A stretch of 64,000 nucleotides of DNA. Source: Curtobacterium sp. ISL-83. GTDB taxonomy: Bacteria > Actinomycetota > Actinomycetes > Actinomycetales > Microbacteriaceae. The notes under the pieces were generated by a model. The model was given only the letters and a program-made list of their open reading frames with translations, was not told the origin of the DNA and searched no databases. The position numbers were made by a program, and so were the translations under genes. Numbering within the stretch: position 1 is the stretch's first letter; every line of letters starts with the position of its first letter. The DNA is taken from positions 186,001 through 250,000 of the forward strand of contig NZ_JAGGPH010000013.1 in assembly GCF_018613895.1 (NCBI RefSeq). The letters run 5' to 3'. Positions 24,309-33,118 of this stretch are shown here, in pieces.

Positions 24309-25972
24309 TTGGCGAGCGTCACCTTGAGGTAGTTCGGGTAGGCCGGGAAGTCCGCGACGTGGAAGTCCTGGACGTTCGAGCCGGCGAGGAACGACTGCTT
24401 CGCGTAGATCAGCGGCACGACCGGGGCGTCCGCCATGATCTTCTTGTCGGCCTCGGCCCAGAGCTTCTCGGCGGCCGAGCGGTCGGCGGTGCCCGTGGCC
24501 TTGGCGATCAACGCGTCGACGGCGGGATTGCTGTAGTGCGAGACGTTGTAGCCACCCGAACCGATCTGCGACGACGCGTAGAGCGGCTGGATGTTGGCGT
24601 TCGCGCTCGGGAAGTCGGGCTGCCAGCTGAACAGGACCAGGTCGTAGTCGCTGCCGTTCGTCGCATCGGTGTAGAACGAGTCGCTGTCCGCCTGCTTCAG
24701 CGTGACCGTGACACCGGCGCGCTTGAGGCCGGCCTGCAGGGCCTGCGACTCGGCGAGCGACGACGGGTCGTTCGGCGTGAGCAGGGTGAGCTTGAGGTTC
24801 CCGGCGCCCGCGTCCTTCAGGAGCGACTTCGCCTTCGCGACGTCACCGGTGTCGCTCGCCTTGTACAGGTCGTAGTCCTTGCGGCCCTCGATGCCCGGCG
24901 TGATGAGCGTCGACGCGTAGGTGCCGGCGAGGGCGCCACCGGCAGCGATCCGGTACGACTTCCGGTCCACCGCGTACTGCAGCGCCTGGCGGACCTTGAG
25001 GTCCTTCAACTGACCCTTCTGGGTGTTGATCGCCATGTACTGGATCGGGCCGGCCTTCGACGTCGCCAGGCGACCCTGCGCGGACGGGTTGCTCCGCACC
25101 TGGTTCAGCTCGGCGGCACCGAGGTACGTGGCACCGAAGGAGTTCTTCGCGTCACCGTTGTCCGCGATGAGCGTCTGCGTCACGGTCGACGGGTCCTGGC
25201 TCTCTTTGAAGACCACCTTCGACGGACCGGCGGTGCGGACGTCGTCGGTCTTCGCGGACCAGTTCTTGTTCCGCACGAGCGTGATCTGCGTGCCCTGCGT
25301 GTTCGACTGCACCTGGTACGGGCCCGAGGCGACGGGCTTGGCGTCGTAGGCACCGGTGTCGGTGCCCTGCCCTTGTGGAACCGGAGCGAACGCGGGCATC
25401 GACGCGAGCCACGGCCAGTCGCCGTACGCCGCGTTGAGCTTGAAGACGATCGTCGAGGCGTCGGGCGTCTCGATGCTGTTCAGCGTCTTGCCGTCGAACG
25501 GCCCCTTGTACGCGTCACCGCCGACGAGCAACGACTTGTGGTAGCTCAGCCCGCCGGTCAGGGTCGGGGCGAACGAGCGCTCGATCCCCCACTTGATGTC
25601 CTTCGTGGTGATCGCGGAGCCGTCCTGGAACTTCAGCCCCTTCTTCAGGTGGTACGTCCAGGTCTTGCCGCCGTCGCTCGAGTCGCCGGTCGTCGTGGCG
25701 AGGTCCGGCACGACCTTCGCGGTCTTGCCGGGCTCGACATCCCACGCGGTCAGGCGGCGGAGCACCAGACCGAGCGTCGTGATGTTGAGGTTCTGGCTCG
25801 TCGCCGGGTCGAGGTGCACCGCGGTCGACGTCGTGAGGATGTTGAGCGTGCCGCCCTTGGACGTGCCGCCCGACGCGGTGCCGGAAGCGCCCCCGCCCGA
25901 GCAGCCGGCGAGTGCCAGGGCTGCTGCAGCGGCCACCGCCGCGGTGATGGTCAGGCGCTTCGGTCGTCTCAT
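24305..25972 (-). CDS. Family 5 solute-binding lipoprotein of the Dpp/Opp-type importer
   Basis: 555-residue lipoprotein that captures the substrate outside the cell. The signal peptide ends in the lipobox LALAGC (about residues 18-23), then a Gly/Ser/Thr linker. SBP_bac_5 features include HLDPATSQNLNITTLG near the start, the YHLKKGLKFQDGSAITTKDIKWGIERS segment and the C-terminal AEKLWAEADKKIMADAPVVPLIY. The ATG at 25972 follows GAGGAG. It heads the operon. The 221-base region upstream to 26194 holds its promoter; no sharp operator was found. Substrate (peptide, oligosaccharide or other) is unresolved; the setting among arabinose genes makes oligosaccharide uptake worth considering. Confidence 0.87.
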   Translation of the reverse strand: MRRPKRLTITAAVAAAAALALAGCSGGGASGTASGGTSKGGTLNILTTSTAVHLDPATSQNLNITTLGLVLRRLTAWDVEPGKTAKVVPDLATTTGDSSDGGKTWTYHLKKGLKFQDGSAITTKDIKWGIERSFAPTLTGGLSYHKSLLVGGDAYKGPFDGKTLNSIETPDASTIVFKLNAAYGDWPWLASMPAFAPVPQGQGTDTGAYDAKPVASGPYQVQSNTQGTQITLVRNKNWSAKTDDVRTAGPSKVVFKESQDPSTVTQTLIADNGDAKNSFGATYLGAAELNQVRSNPSAQGRLATSKAGPIQYMAINTQKGQLKDLKVRQALQYAVDRKSYRIAAGGALAGTYASTLITPGIEGRKDYDLYKASDTGDVAKAKSLLKDAGAGNLKLTLLTPNDPSSLAESQALQAGLKRAGVTVTLKQADSDSFYTDATNGSDYDLVLFSWQPDFPSANANIQPLYASSQIGSGGYNVSHYSNPAVDALIAKATGTADRSAAEKLWAEADKKIMADAPVVPLIYAKQSFLAGSNVQDFHVADFPAYPNYLKVTLAK

Positions 25973-26193
25973 GACGATGACTCCTCGTGGGGTGTGGTGG
26001 CGCGGGCGGGGCCGCGGCGGGAGGCTCGGCATCGGGTTCCCGGGCGGCGTCCATCCTGACACCGCCGGTCGAGCCCGACCGAATCCCGCGTGCGACGGAC
26101 GTCGCACGACGTAACGGTCCAAGTGCCGACGCCCTGCCCGCTATTCCCGATGCGTTCGCAACGAGTTCCCCCCGCGCGAAGCGGCCCAGGGCG

Positions 26194-27462
26194 TCAGGAG
26201 AGGGCGCGGGCCAGGAACGGGTTGCGGAAGCGCCCGGTCGGGTCGAGGTCACGCGCGAGTGCCGCGAAGTCGGACAACCGCGGGTACGCCGCCTGCAGCC
26301 GCTCGACGCTGACCGCCGACACCTTCCCCCAGTGCGGCCGCGGGTCGAACGGCGCGAGCACCTCCTCGATCCGGAGCACGGCGGCCTCGACGGCTGCCGG
26401 GTGCCGCCGGAACGTGAAGTGGATGCCCACCGATGCCCGCTCGGACGACGGCGCGAGCCACGCGGTGTCCGCGGCGATCGTCCGGACCTCCGCGGCGATG
26501 AGTAGCGGCGCGAACAGCCCGGCGAGGGGACGGAGCGCCCGCAGCGCGTCGACCGCCAGCGCCGCGGGGACGAGGTACTCCGCCTGGATCTCGGCACCGG
26601 TCGACGGGGTGAACTCCGACCGGAAGTGCGGCAGCCGCTCGGACCACGGTCCGGGGACGCCGCCCTGCTCCGTGACGCCGGCCGGGTCGTTGTCACCCGG
26701 GTGGATCGGCCCGGTCGCCGGCACGGCCCCGAGCGCGACCAGGTCGACGCTGGGTTCCGGCTGGTCGAGACGGCGCTTGACCCACACCTGGCGAGCGCCC
26801 CGGTCGTCGAACGACGTGAAGAGCGAGACCGAGTAGGCGTCGGACACGATCTCGGTGAAGTGGGACTCGACGGCCTCCCACGGCAGGTCCAGGTGCACGG
26901 TCGTGGCGACCTGGAACGACGGCTCGATCGCGAGCTCCACCGCGGTCACGACGCCGAGGGCACCCAGCGCGACCCGGTGCGCGTCGAGTGCGCCGTCCGG
27001 CGAACCGGCGTCGACGTGGTCGAGTTCGCCGGAGGCCCGGACGACCTCCAGCCCGACGACCGCCTGCGCGAGCGAGGGGTTGCGCACCCCCGATCCGTGC
27101 GTACCGGTGGCAACCGCCCCGGCGACGGAGATGTGCGGCAGGGACGCGAGGTTCGCGAGGGCCCAGCCACGTGCCTCCAGGCCGGCCGCGACCTGCGCGT
27201 GCGTCATGCCGGCGGCGACCCGCACGACCTGGCGGGACGCGTCGATGTCGAGGACGGGTGGCAACCCGGCCAGCGCCAGCTGGGCGCCGTCGGTGTCGGC
27301 GATCCGGTTGAAGGAGTGCCGTGAGCCGAGCGCCGTCAGGCGCGGCGTGGTCGCGACGAGCTGCTGGACCTCGGCGACCGAGGTCGGCTCCAGCAGGATC
27401 GGAGCGGTGTAGGCGATGTTCCCCGCCCAGTTCGTTCGCGTCGTCGCGACCACGTCGGTCAT
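26194..27462 (-). CDS. FAD-linked alditol oxidase (AldO-like), fourth gene of the ara operon
   Basis: 422-residue flavoprotein of the VAO family. The FAD domain contains GSRHSFN with H49, equivalent to the histidine that binds FAD covalently in Streptomyces AldO, and LASLPHISVAGAVATGTHGSG. The C-terminal ALO domain has FRPHWGK-like RPHWGKVS near residue 375 and ends DPTGRFRNPFL. AldO-type enzymes oxidise the terminal carbon of xylitol, sorbitol and other alditols with oxygen, making hydrogen peroxide. It lies 11 bases after araA on the same strand, so it belongs to the araBDA operon; L-arabinitol is a plausible substrate by context. A sugar-lactone oxidase is the alternative. Confidence 0.85.
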   Translation of the reverse strand: MTDVVATTRTNWAGNIAYTAPILLEPTSVAEVQQLVATTPRLTALGSRHSFNRIADTDGAQLALAGLPPVLDIDASRQVVRVAAGMTHAQVAAGLEARGWALANLASLPHISVAGAVATGTHGSGVRNPSLAQAVVGLEVVRASGELDHVDAGSPDGALDAHRVALGALGVVTAVELAIEPSFQVATTVHLDLPWEAVESHFTEIVSDAYSVSLFTSFDDRGARQVWVKRRLDQPEPSVDLVALGAVPATGPIHPGDNDPAGVTEQGGVPGPWSERLPHFRSEFTPSTGAEIQAEYLVPAALAVDALRALRPLAGLFAPLLIAAEVRTIAADTAWLAPSSERASVGIHFTFRRHPAAVEAAVLRIEEVLAPFDPRPHWGKVSAVSVERLQAAYPRLSDFAALARDLDPTGRFRNPFLARALS

Positions 27463-27473
27463 GGCAGCAGTCC

Positions 27474-28991
27474 TCAGAACCCGCGGTCCAGGCGGTGCCA
27501 GGTCTGCTGCAGCCGCAGCTCGTCGCGGAAGCCGCGCGCCGTGGTGTGCTCGTCGATGACCAGGAACTCGGTGCCGACCATCGTCGCGAAGTCCTCGACG
27601 ACCTGCAGGCCGACGGCGGTGGTCATCACGGTGTGGTGGGCGGCCCCGGCGGTGAGCCAGGCCTCGGCGGCGACGGGGAACGACGGTCGCGGTTCCCAGA
27701 CGGCACGACCGACCGGCAGGTTCGGCAGGGCCTCGGTCGGGGGCACCACGTCGACGACGTTCGCGGTCAGGCGGAACCCGTCGCGGGTGTCGGAGAGCGC
27801 GACCACGACCGCTTCGCCGGCGTCGGCGGTGAAGACCAGGCGCACCGGGTCGTCCTTGCCACCGATGCCGAGCGGGTGGATCTCGAGCGTCGGGGTGGTC
27901 GACGTCAGGGTCGGCGAGACCTCGAGCATGTGCGCACCGAGGATCTTCTCGGCACCCGGGGTGAGGTCGTAGGTGTAGTCCTCCATGAGCGACGCACCAC
28001 CGGACAGCCCGGCACCGGCGACGTTCATCGCTCGGACCAGGACCGCGGTCTTCCAGTCGCCCTCTGCGCCGAAGCCGTACCCGTCGGCCATCAGCCGCTG
28101 CACCGCGAGGCCGGGCAGCTGCTTGAGCGTGCCGAGGTCCTCGAAGTTGGTGGTGAAGGCCGCGGAGTCGTTCTGCGCGAGCAGGGCGCGGAGCCCGATC
28201 TCGATCGCGGCACCGTCGCGGAGGGCCTGGCGGCGCTCCCCGTCGGCGCGCAGCGCGGGGACGAGGTCGTACGACTCGTCGTAGACGGCCACGAGCGCGT
28301 CGACCTGTTCGTCGGTCGCGGCGTCCACCGCCGCCGCGAGCTCGTTCACGGCCCAGGTGTTGACCTGCACGCCGAGCTCGATCTCGGCCTCGGTCTTGTC
28401 ACCCTCGGTGACCGCGACGTACCGCATGTTGTCGCCGAAGCGCGTCAGCTTGAGCTCCCGAACCGCAGCAGCGGCGGCGGCGGCACGGGTCCAGTTCGCG
28501 ACGCGCTGCTGCACGCGCTCGTCGGACACGTGTCCGATGGCGGTGGCGTGCCGGACACCGAGCCGCGCCAGCATGTACCCGAACTCGCGGTCGCCGTGCG
28601 CCGCCTGGTTCAGGTTCATGAAGTCGAAGTCGATGTCCGCCCACGGCAGGGTGACGTTCGCCTGGGTGTGCAGGTGCAGGAGCGGCTTCGTGAGGGCCTG
28701 CAGGCCGCCGATCCACATCTTGGCGGGGCTGAAGGTGTGCATCCACGTGGTGACGCCGATGACCTTGTCGTCCGCGCTCGCCTCGATGAGCGCGCGGCGG
28801 ATGCCGTCGGCGTCCTTCAGGACGGGCTTCCAGACGAGCTTCACGGGCAGGGCAGCCGCGAGCACTTCGTGCACGGCGCGGGACTGCTGCTCGACCTGGC
28901 GGAGGGTCTCCTCGCCGTAGAGGCCCTGGCTGCCGGTGAGGAACCAGACCTCGTAGCCGTCCAGTGTTGCTTGCGGGTCGACCTGCGTCAT
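27474..28991 (-). CDS. araA: L-arabinose isomerase
   Basis: 505-residue cytoplasmic enzyme converting L-arabinose to L-ribulose. It begins [20 protein letters not shown], the standard AraA opening, and includes the metal and substrate motifs [15 protein letters not shown] (about residues 83-97), [28 protein letters not shown] and [11 protein letters not shown] with the conserved Glu. Length is normal (about 500). Its ATG overlaps the araD stop (ATGA). The order araB-araD-araA-alditol oxidase sits under a double GTGAGCGCTCAC operator. Identification is secure. Confidence 0.97.
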   Translation of the reverse strand: MTQVDPQATLDGYEVWFLTGSQGLYGEETLRQVEQQSRAVHEVLAAALPVKLVWKPVLKDADGIRRALIEASADDKVIGVTTWMHTFSPAKMWIGGLQALTKPLLHLHTQANVTLPWADIDFDFMNLNQAAHGDREFGYMLARLGVRHATAIGHVSDERVQQRVANWTRAAAAAAAVRELKLTRFGDNMRYVAVTEGDKTEAEIELGVQVNTWAVNELAAAVDAATDEQVDALVAVYDESYDLVPALRADGERRQALRDGAAIEIGLRALLAQNDSAAFTTNFEDLGTLKQLPGLAVQRLMADGYGFGAEGDWKTAVLVRAMNVAGAGLSGGASLMEDYTYDLTPGAEKILGAHMLEVSPTLTSTTPTLEIHPLGIGGKDDPVRLVFTADAGEAVVVALSDTRDGFRLTANVVDVVPPTEALPNLPVGRAVWEPRPSFPVAAEAWLTAGAAHHTVMTTAVGLQVVEDFATMVGTEFLVIDEHTTARGFRDELRLQQTWHRLDRGF

Positions 28992-29707
28992 CGCATGGCT
29001 CCTTCGGGGTTCTGTCCGTAGACGTTCTGGTAGCGATCGAAGAGTCGATCGATGTCCTCGGGGGCGATCGGCACGAGGTCGCCGCCCTGCTTCGCGATGT
29101 GCACGGTGCGTGCGACGTCCTCGCACATCACCGCGGCCTTCACGGCGTCCTTCGCGTCCTTGCCGATCGTGAACACGCCGTGGTTCTGCATGAGGACGGC
29201 TCGGGAGCGGTGGCCGCTCAGCGTCTCGACGATGCCGTGGCCGATCGAGTCGTCGCCGATGATCGCGAAGGGGCCGACCGGGATCGGTCCGCCGAACTCG
29301 TCCGCCATCGCCGTGATCACGCAGGGGATCTCCTCGGCGCGGGCGGCCCAGGCGGTGGCGTAGGTGGAGTGCGTGTGCACGACGCCACCGACCTCGGGCA
29401 TGTTCCGGTAGACGTAGGCGTGCGCGGCGGTGTCCGAGCTCGGCCCGTGCGCGTTGCCCCAGCCCTCGGCCGGAACGCCGTCGAGCGTGCAGACCACCTG
29501 GTTCTCGGGCGTCAGGTCGTCGCTCGAGACGCCGGACGGCTTGATGACGAACAGGTCGGTGCCGGGGACGCGCTCGGAGACGTTGCCGCCGGTCCAGATC
29601 ACCAGGCCGTAGCGGACCAGTTCGCCGTGCAGGCGGGCGACGCGCTCGCGGGTGCGGGCGACGGCCTCCTGGGTGGTCGCGTCGTGCTGGTCCGGTGCGT
29701 CGGTCAT
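28988..29707 (-). CDS. araD: L-ribulose-5-phosphate 4-epimerase
   Basis: 239-residue class II aldolase-fold enzyme converting L-ribulose 5-phosphate to D-xylulose 5-phosphate, the last step of the arabinose route. Motifs: [12 protein letters not shown] (phosphate binding), [10 protein letters not shown], the zinc-binding [11 protein letters not shown] (His pair near residues 103-105), and [12 protein letters not shown] with the third zinc His. The ATG at 29707 overlaps the araB stop (ATGA) and the araA start overlaps its stop, so the three are tightly coupled. Length is normal (about 230). Confidence 0.95.
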   Translation of the reverse strand: MTDAPDQHDATTQEAVARTRERVARLHGELVRYGLVIWTGGNVSERVPGTDLFVIKPSGVSSDDLTPENQVVCTLDGVPAEGWGNAHGPSSDTAAHAYVYRNMPEVGGVVHTHSTYATAWAARAEEIPCVITAMADEFGGPIPVGPFAIIGDDSIGHGIVETLSGHRSRAVLMQNHGVFTIGKDAKDAVKAAVMCEDVARTVHIAKQGGDLVPIAPEDIDRLFDRYQNVYGQNPEGAMR

Positions 29708-31386
29708 CGGGTCGTTCCTTCGTTCTGGAGGGCCGGCTCGGCCCCGTCGTGCGCGTCGCCGCCGTCGGTGGTCGCGCTCGCGCCGGTCGTGGCGGCCGCG
29801 GTGGCCTGGACGGGCAGGGCCCTGCGGTACCGCTCGAGGTACGACGTGAACCCTTCCACGTCGCGCGGCTGCGGCTCGGCGACCTGTCCGGCCGTCCCGC
29901 CGAACACGGTGTCGGCCAGGAAGTCGGCGAGCGCGTGCTCGGTGTGCTCGAGGTACGCCGCGAGGACGGCGATGCCCCACGCACCGCCCTCCCCCGCGGT
30001 CTCCTCGAGCGCGACCGGCACCCGCAGGGCCGCGGCGAGCAGCTGCTGCGGCGCGCCGGGGGTGCGGAAGAGCCCGCCGTGCGCCGTCATCCGGTCGACC
30101 GTGACGCCCTCGGCGTGCAGGACCTCCATGCCGATCGCGAGCGTGGCGAACGCGCCGTGCACCTCTGAGCGGATCAGGTTGCCCAGGGTGAAGCGGCTGT
30201 CCGGGGTGCGGAGCAGCAGGGGTCGGCCGTGTTCGACGTGCGTGACGGGTTCGCCGGCCAGGTAGTTGAACGACAGGAGACCGCCGGCGTCGGGGTCGGC
30301 GTGCTCGGCCTCGTCGAGGAGCGTCCGGTACACCGCATCGGCGTCGAGCGGGGTACCGGCAGCCTCGGCGAAGCGTCCGAAGACCCGTGCCCAGCTCGCG
30401 ATCTCGCTCGCGCCGTTGTTGCAGTGCACCATGGCGACGGCATCACCGGACGGCGTCGTGACAATGTCGAGTTCCTCGTGCGCGGTACCGAGGGGCTGCT
30501 CGAGCACGACCATCGCGAAGATGCTGGTGCCGACGCTGACGTTACCGGTGCGGGGTGCGACCGCGTTCGTCGCGACCATGCCCGTGCCGGCGTCGCCCTC
30601 GGGCGGGCAGAGCGGCACCCCGGGCTGGAGCGCCCCGGTCGGGTCCAGCCACGCCGCACCCTCGGGTGTCAACGCTCCGGCGTCCATGCCCGCCACGAGC
30701 ACCTCGGGCAGGAGCGCGCGGAGGTCCGGCACACCGATCAGGTCCTGCGCGGTCGTGAGCATCGCCGCGTCGTAGTCGCGGGTGCCCGGGTCACCGGGGC
30801 CGCTGTCGGCGGGCGTCGAGTCGATCGGGAACAGCCCGGACGCGTCACCGACCCCGAGGACGTCGCGACCCGTCAGGCGGCGGTGGACGTACCCGGCGAG
30901 CGTGGTGATGCCGGCGATCCGGGCGACGTGTGCTTCGTCGTCGAGGACGGCCTGGTACAGGTGCGCGATCGACCAGCGGAGCGGGATGTTGAACCCGAGC
31001 GCGGCGCTGAGGCGTTCCGCGGCGGGGCCCGTCGAGGTGTTGCGCCAGGTGCGGAACGGCACCAGGAGCACCCCGTCGGCGTCGAACGCCAGGTAGCCGT
31101 GCATCATCGCGGAGACGCCGGCGGCGCGGAAGGTCGTGGGTCGGACGTCGTACTGCGCCTCGACGTCGGCGACGAGGGCGGCGTACGCGGCACGGAGGCC
31201 GGTCTCGACCGCCTCGAGCGAGTACGTCCAGCGGCCGTCGACGAACTCGTTCTCCCACTCGTGGAAACCGGCGGCGATCGGGACGAGGTCCTCGTCCACC
31301 AGGCACGCCTTGATGCGGGTCGAACCGAGTTCGATGCCGAGCGTCGTGCGGCCGTCCAGGACCTGTTGCCTGCGGTCGTGGCTCAT
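29704..31386 (-). CDS. araB: L-ribulokinase / FGGY carbohydrate kinase
   Basis: 560-residue FGGY kinase, first gene of the ara operon, phosphorylating L-ribulose. It starts with the ATP/acetokinase fold motif [19 protein letters not shown], has [16 protein letters not shown], and the nucleotide-binding region [17 protein letters not shown]; the C-terminal FGGY signature region is [26 protein letters not shown]. Sequence style is close to xylulokinase-like kinases, which serve as ribulokinase in many actinobacteria; the position with araD and araA supports that. ATG at 31386 follows GGGAGGAC. The last 40 residues are a low-complexity Ala/Thr tail. Two GTGAGCGCTCAC operators lie 29-62 bases upstream. 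Confidence 0.9.
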   Translation of the reverse strand: MSHDRRQQVLDGRTTLGIELGSTRIKACLVDEDLVPIAAGFHEWENEFVDGRWTYSLEAVETGLRAAYAALVADVEAQYDVRPTTFRAAGVSAMMHGYLAFDADGVLLVPFRTWRNTSTGPAAERLSAALGFNIPLRWSIAHLYQAVLDDEAHVARIAGITTLAGYVHRRLTGRDVLGVGDASGLFPIDSTPADSGPGDPGTRDYDAAMLTTAQDLIGVPDLRALLPEVLVAGMDAGALTPEGAAWLDPTGALQPGVPLCPPEGDAGTGMVATNAVAPRTGNVSVGTSIFAMVVLEQPLGTAHEELDIVTTPSGDAVAMVHCNNGASEIASWARVFGRFAEAAGTPLDADAVYRTLLDEAEHADPDAGGLLSFNYLAGEPVTHVEHGRPLLLRTPDSRFTLGNLIRSEVHGAFATLAIGMEVLHAEGVTVDRMTAHGGLFRTPGAPQQLLAAALRVPVALEETAGEGGAWGIAVLAAYLEHTEHALADFLADTVFGGTAGQVAEPQPRDVEGFTSYLERYRRALPVQATAAATTGASATTDGGDAHDGAEPALQNEGTTR

Positions 31387-31414
31387 GCAGTCCTCCCAGA
31401 CCTCGTCGTCCCTC

Positions 31415-31426
31415 GTGAGCGCTCAC
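31415..31426. promoter_or_regulatory. araB operator 1, GTGAGCGCTCAC
   Basis: Perfect 12-bp palindrome equal to the symmetric lac operator core. On the minus strand it follows directly after a -10-like CAGGAT, so it covers the transcription start of araBDA. Confidence 0.85.
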
Positions 31427-31436
31427 ATCCTGGCAC

Positions 31437-31448
31437 GTGAGCGCTCAC
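31437..31448. promoter_or_regulatory. araB operator 2, GTGAGCGCTCAC
   Basis: Second perfect copy, 22 bp (two helix turns) from operator 1, between -35 TTGCGA (31456-31451) and -10 CAGGAT. Side-by-side binding of two repressor dimers is possible. Confidence 0.85.
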
Positions 31449-31488
31449 TCTCGCAACGCCGCCGCGCCGCCCGGCCCTCGCAGTTGTT

Positions 31489-31912
31489 GCGCAGGGGATA
31501 CCGCGCCAGTCCCGTGCCACCCCGACCTCGAGCGGGCCGTTTTCGTCACCCCCGAGCCGCCCCCGCGACGACTTCCGCCCGCCCGGCGAACACGAGCGGC
31601 ACGTCCAGCCCACTCACGGCGCACTCGTGGCGCCGGTGTGGCGCAGGAGGGGCCGCGCGAGTCTCGCGTCGCCCCGCCCCCGAGCGGGCCTTTTTCGTCA
31701 CCGTCGGGCCGCCCCCGCGACGACTTCCGCCCGCTCGACGAACGCCGGCGGCACGTCCTACCCACTCGTGGCGCGCTCGTGGCGCAGGGGATACCGCGCC
31801 AGTCCCGTGCCGCCCCGACGCCGAGCGGGCACTCTTCGTCACCCTCGGCCCGTCCCCGCGACGACTTCCGCCCGGTCGACGAACGCGAGCGGCGCGTCCT
31901 GCCCGCTCGACA
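31489..31912. repeat. Threefold tandem repeat of about 141-152 bp
   Basis: The nearly 500-base gap between the LacI gene end (31946) and the araB operators holds no gene but three degenerate direct copies starting at 31489, 31641 and 31782. All share CCGCGACGACTTCCGCCCG exactly, GAGCGGGC followed by a C/T-rich run and TTCGTCACC, and copies 1 and 3 share GCGCAGGGGATACCGCGCCA. Each copy can form a GGCGC/GCGCC hairpin. The repeats are downstream of lacI, so they might terminate it or encode a small RNA; role unknown. Confidence 0.85.
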
Positions 31913-31945
31913 GCTCCGACCTCGGAGGCAGCGGCAGCGGACCGC

Positions 31946-32944
31946 CTACGCGCCGACGGTGGACTCGCGGATGACCAGGGACGGGGTGACCGTCGCCGAC
32001 GCTGGCGCCCCACCCTCGATCAGGTCGAGCAACGCCCGCCCCGCCACCCGACCGAGCTCCTCGAGCCGCAGGTCGACCGTGGTGAGCGGCGGCCGGCTCG
32101 CGAGCGCCATGACGTCCCAGTCGTCGAACCCGGTGACCGCGACGTCCTCCGGCACCCGCTTCCCGAGCTCCCGCAGCCGGTCGCAGACCCCGCGCGCGAC
32201 CTGGTCGCTCCCGCAGACGATCGCGTCGACGTCCGGCGTCGTCCGCGCGAGCACGTCGACCGCCTGGCGCCCCCAGCGCTCCGACCACTCGCCGTACAGC
32301 GGCGGTGCGACGAGCCGGTCACCGAGCACCCCGGACGCACCCGCGACGCGGCGGACGGCCGACCGGTGTCGTTCGGGGCCGGTGACCAGGGCGACCCGGC
32401 TCCGCCCGAGCGACACCACGTGCTGCGCGACGAGCGCCGCACCAGCAGCGTCGTCGAGCGTGACCGACACGTCCGCGTCCGAGGTCGACGGAGTGAACGC
32501 GTACACGACGGGGATGGACACGTCGATCGGCGGGCGGGCATCGGCGGACCGCCCGGTGACGATGATCCCGTCGACCCCGCGGGCGACGAGGGACCGGAGG
32601 TAGTGGGCCTCGCGCACGTGGTCGTCGCGGGTGTCGCAGAGCAGCACCGCCATCTGCCCGGCGGACAGGGCGTCCTCGGCGCCGAGGAGCACCGGGATCG
32701 AGAACCGCCCGAACGAGTCCGTGGTGATCATCCCGACCGTGTAGGTCCGGCCGGAGGACAGCGCACGAGCCCGGGCGTCGCCGACGAACCCGAGCTTCTC
32801 GGCGGCTTCCTTGACCCGGAGCCGGGTGGAGTCGCGGAGCTGCCCCGTGCCGTTCAGTGCCTTCGACGCGGTCCCGATCGACACCCCGGCGAGCGCCGCC
32901 ACGTCGGTGATCCGGACGGGCTGTCGCGTGCGCTCGAGGGTCAC
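31946..32944 (-). CDS. LacI-family repressor of the GH127 gene cluster
   Basis: 332-residue repressor. The headpiece VRITDVAALAGVSIGTASKALNGTGQLRDSTRLRVKEAAEKLGF is at residues about 8-52, with recognition-helix residues Ile-Gly and Lys that differ from the other two LacI proteins of the window. The periplasmic-binding-like effector domain follows (YTVGMITTDSFGRFSIPVLLGAEDAL to about residue 325). The GTG at 32944 has AAAGGAG eight bases upstream. It is divergent from the GH127 beta-L-arabinofuranosidase gene; the sequence GAAACCGTTTTC at 33043-33054 between them is its probable operator. An arabinose-derived inducer is likely. Confidence 0.88.
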   Translation of the reverse strand: MTLERTRQPVRITDVAALAGVSIGTASKALNGTGQLRDSTRLRVKEAAEKLGFVGDARARALSSGRTYTVGMITTDSFGRFSIPVLLGAEDALSAGQMAVLLCDTRDDHVREAHYLRSLVARGVDGIIVTGRSADARPPIDVSIPVVYAFTPSTSDADVSVTLDDAAGAALVAQHVVSLGRSRVALVTGPERHRSAVRRVAGASGVLGDRLVAPPLYGEWSERWGRQAVDVLARTTPDVDAIVCGSDQVARGVCDRLRELGKRVPEDVAVTGFDDWDVMALASRPPLTTVDLRLEELGRVAGRALLDLIEGGAPASATVTPSLVIRESTVGA

Positions 32945-33042
32945 GGCAACTCCTTTCCGGGTCAGGATGTGGAGGAGATCATACGTGACTCCGAGCAATC
33001 AGCCCTTGCGCGCCTCCCGATCGTGTCGTAACGTCCCCCGCA

Positions 33043-33054
33043 GAAACCGTTTTC
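33043..33054. promoter_or_regulatory. LacI-type operator GAAACCGTTTTC
   Basis: Near-palindrome with one mismatched pair, in the 174-base divergent region between the LacI gene and the GH127 gene. The sequence type differs from the GTGAGCGCTCAC sites, in line with the different recognition helix of the adjacent repressor. A TATGAT box for the repressor gene lies at 32983-32978. Confidence 0.6.
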
Positions 33055-33118
33055 CGAAGCTTGGTCCTCCACCGACGGAGGCTTCGGCAAGGGGACAGTC
33101 ACATCGCAAGGAGGCGAC

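Noticed and set aside
31489-31912. Possible small protein genes in the threefold repeat
   Set aside because: Several short frames exist on both strands, but they differ between copies, lack ribosome sites and resemble no family.
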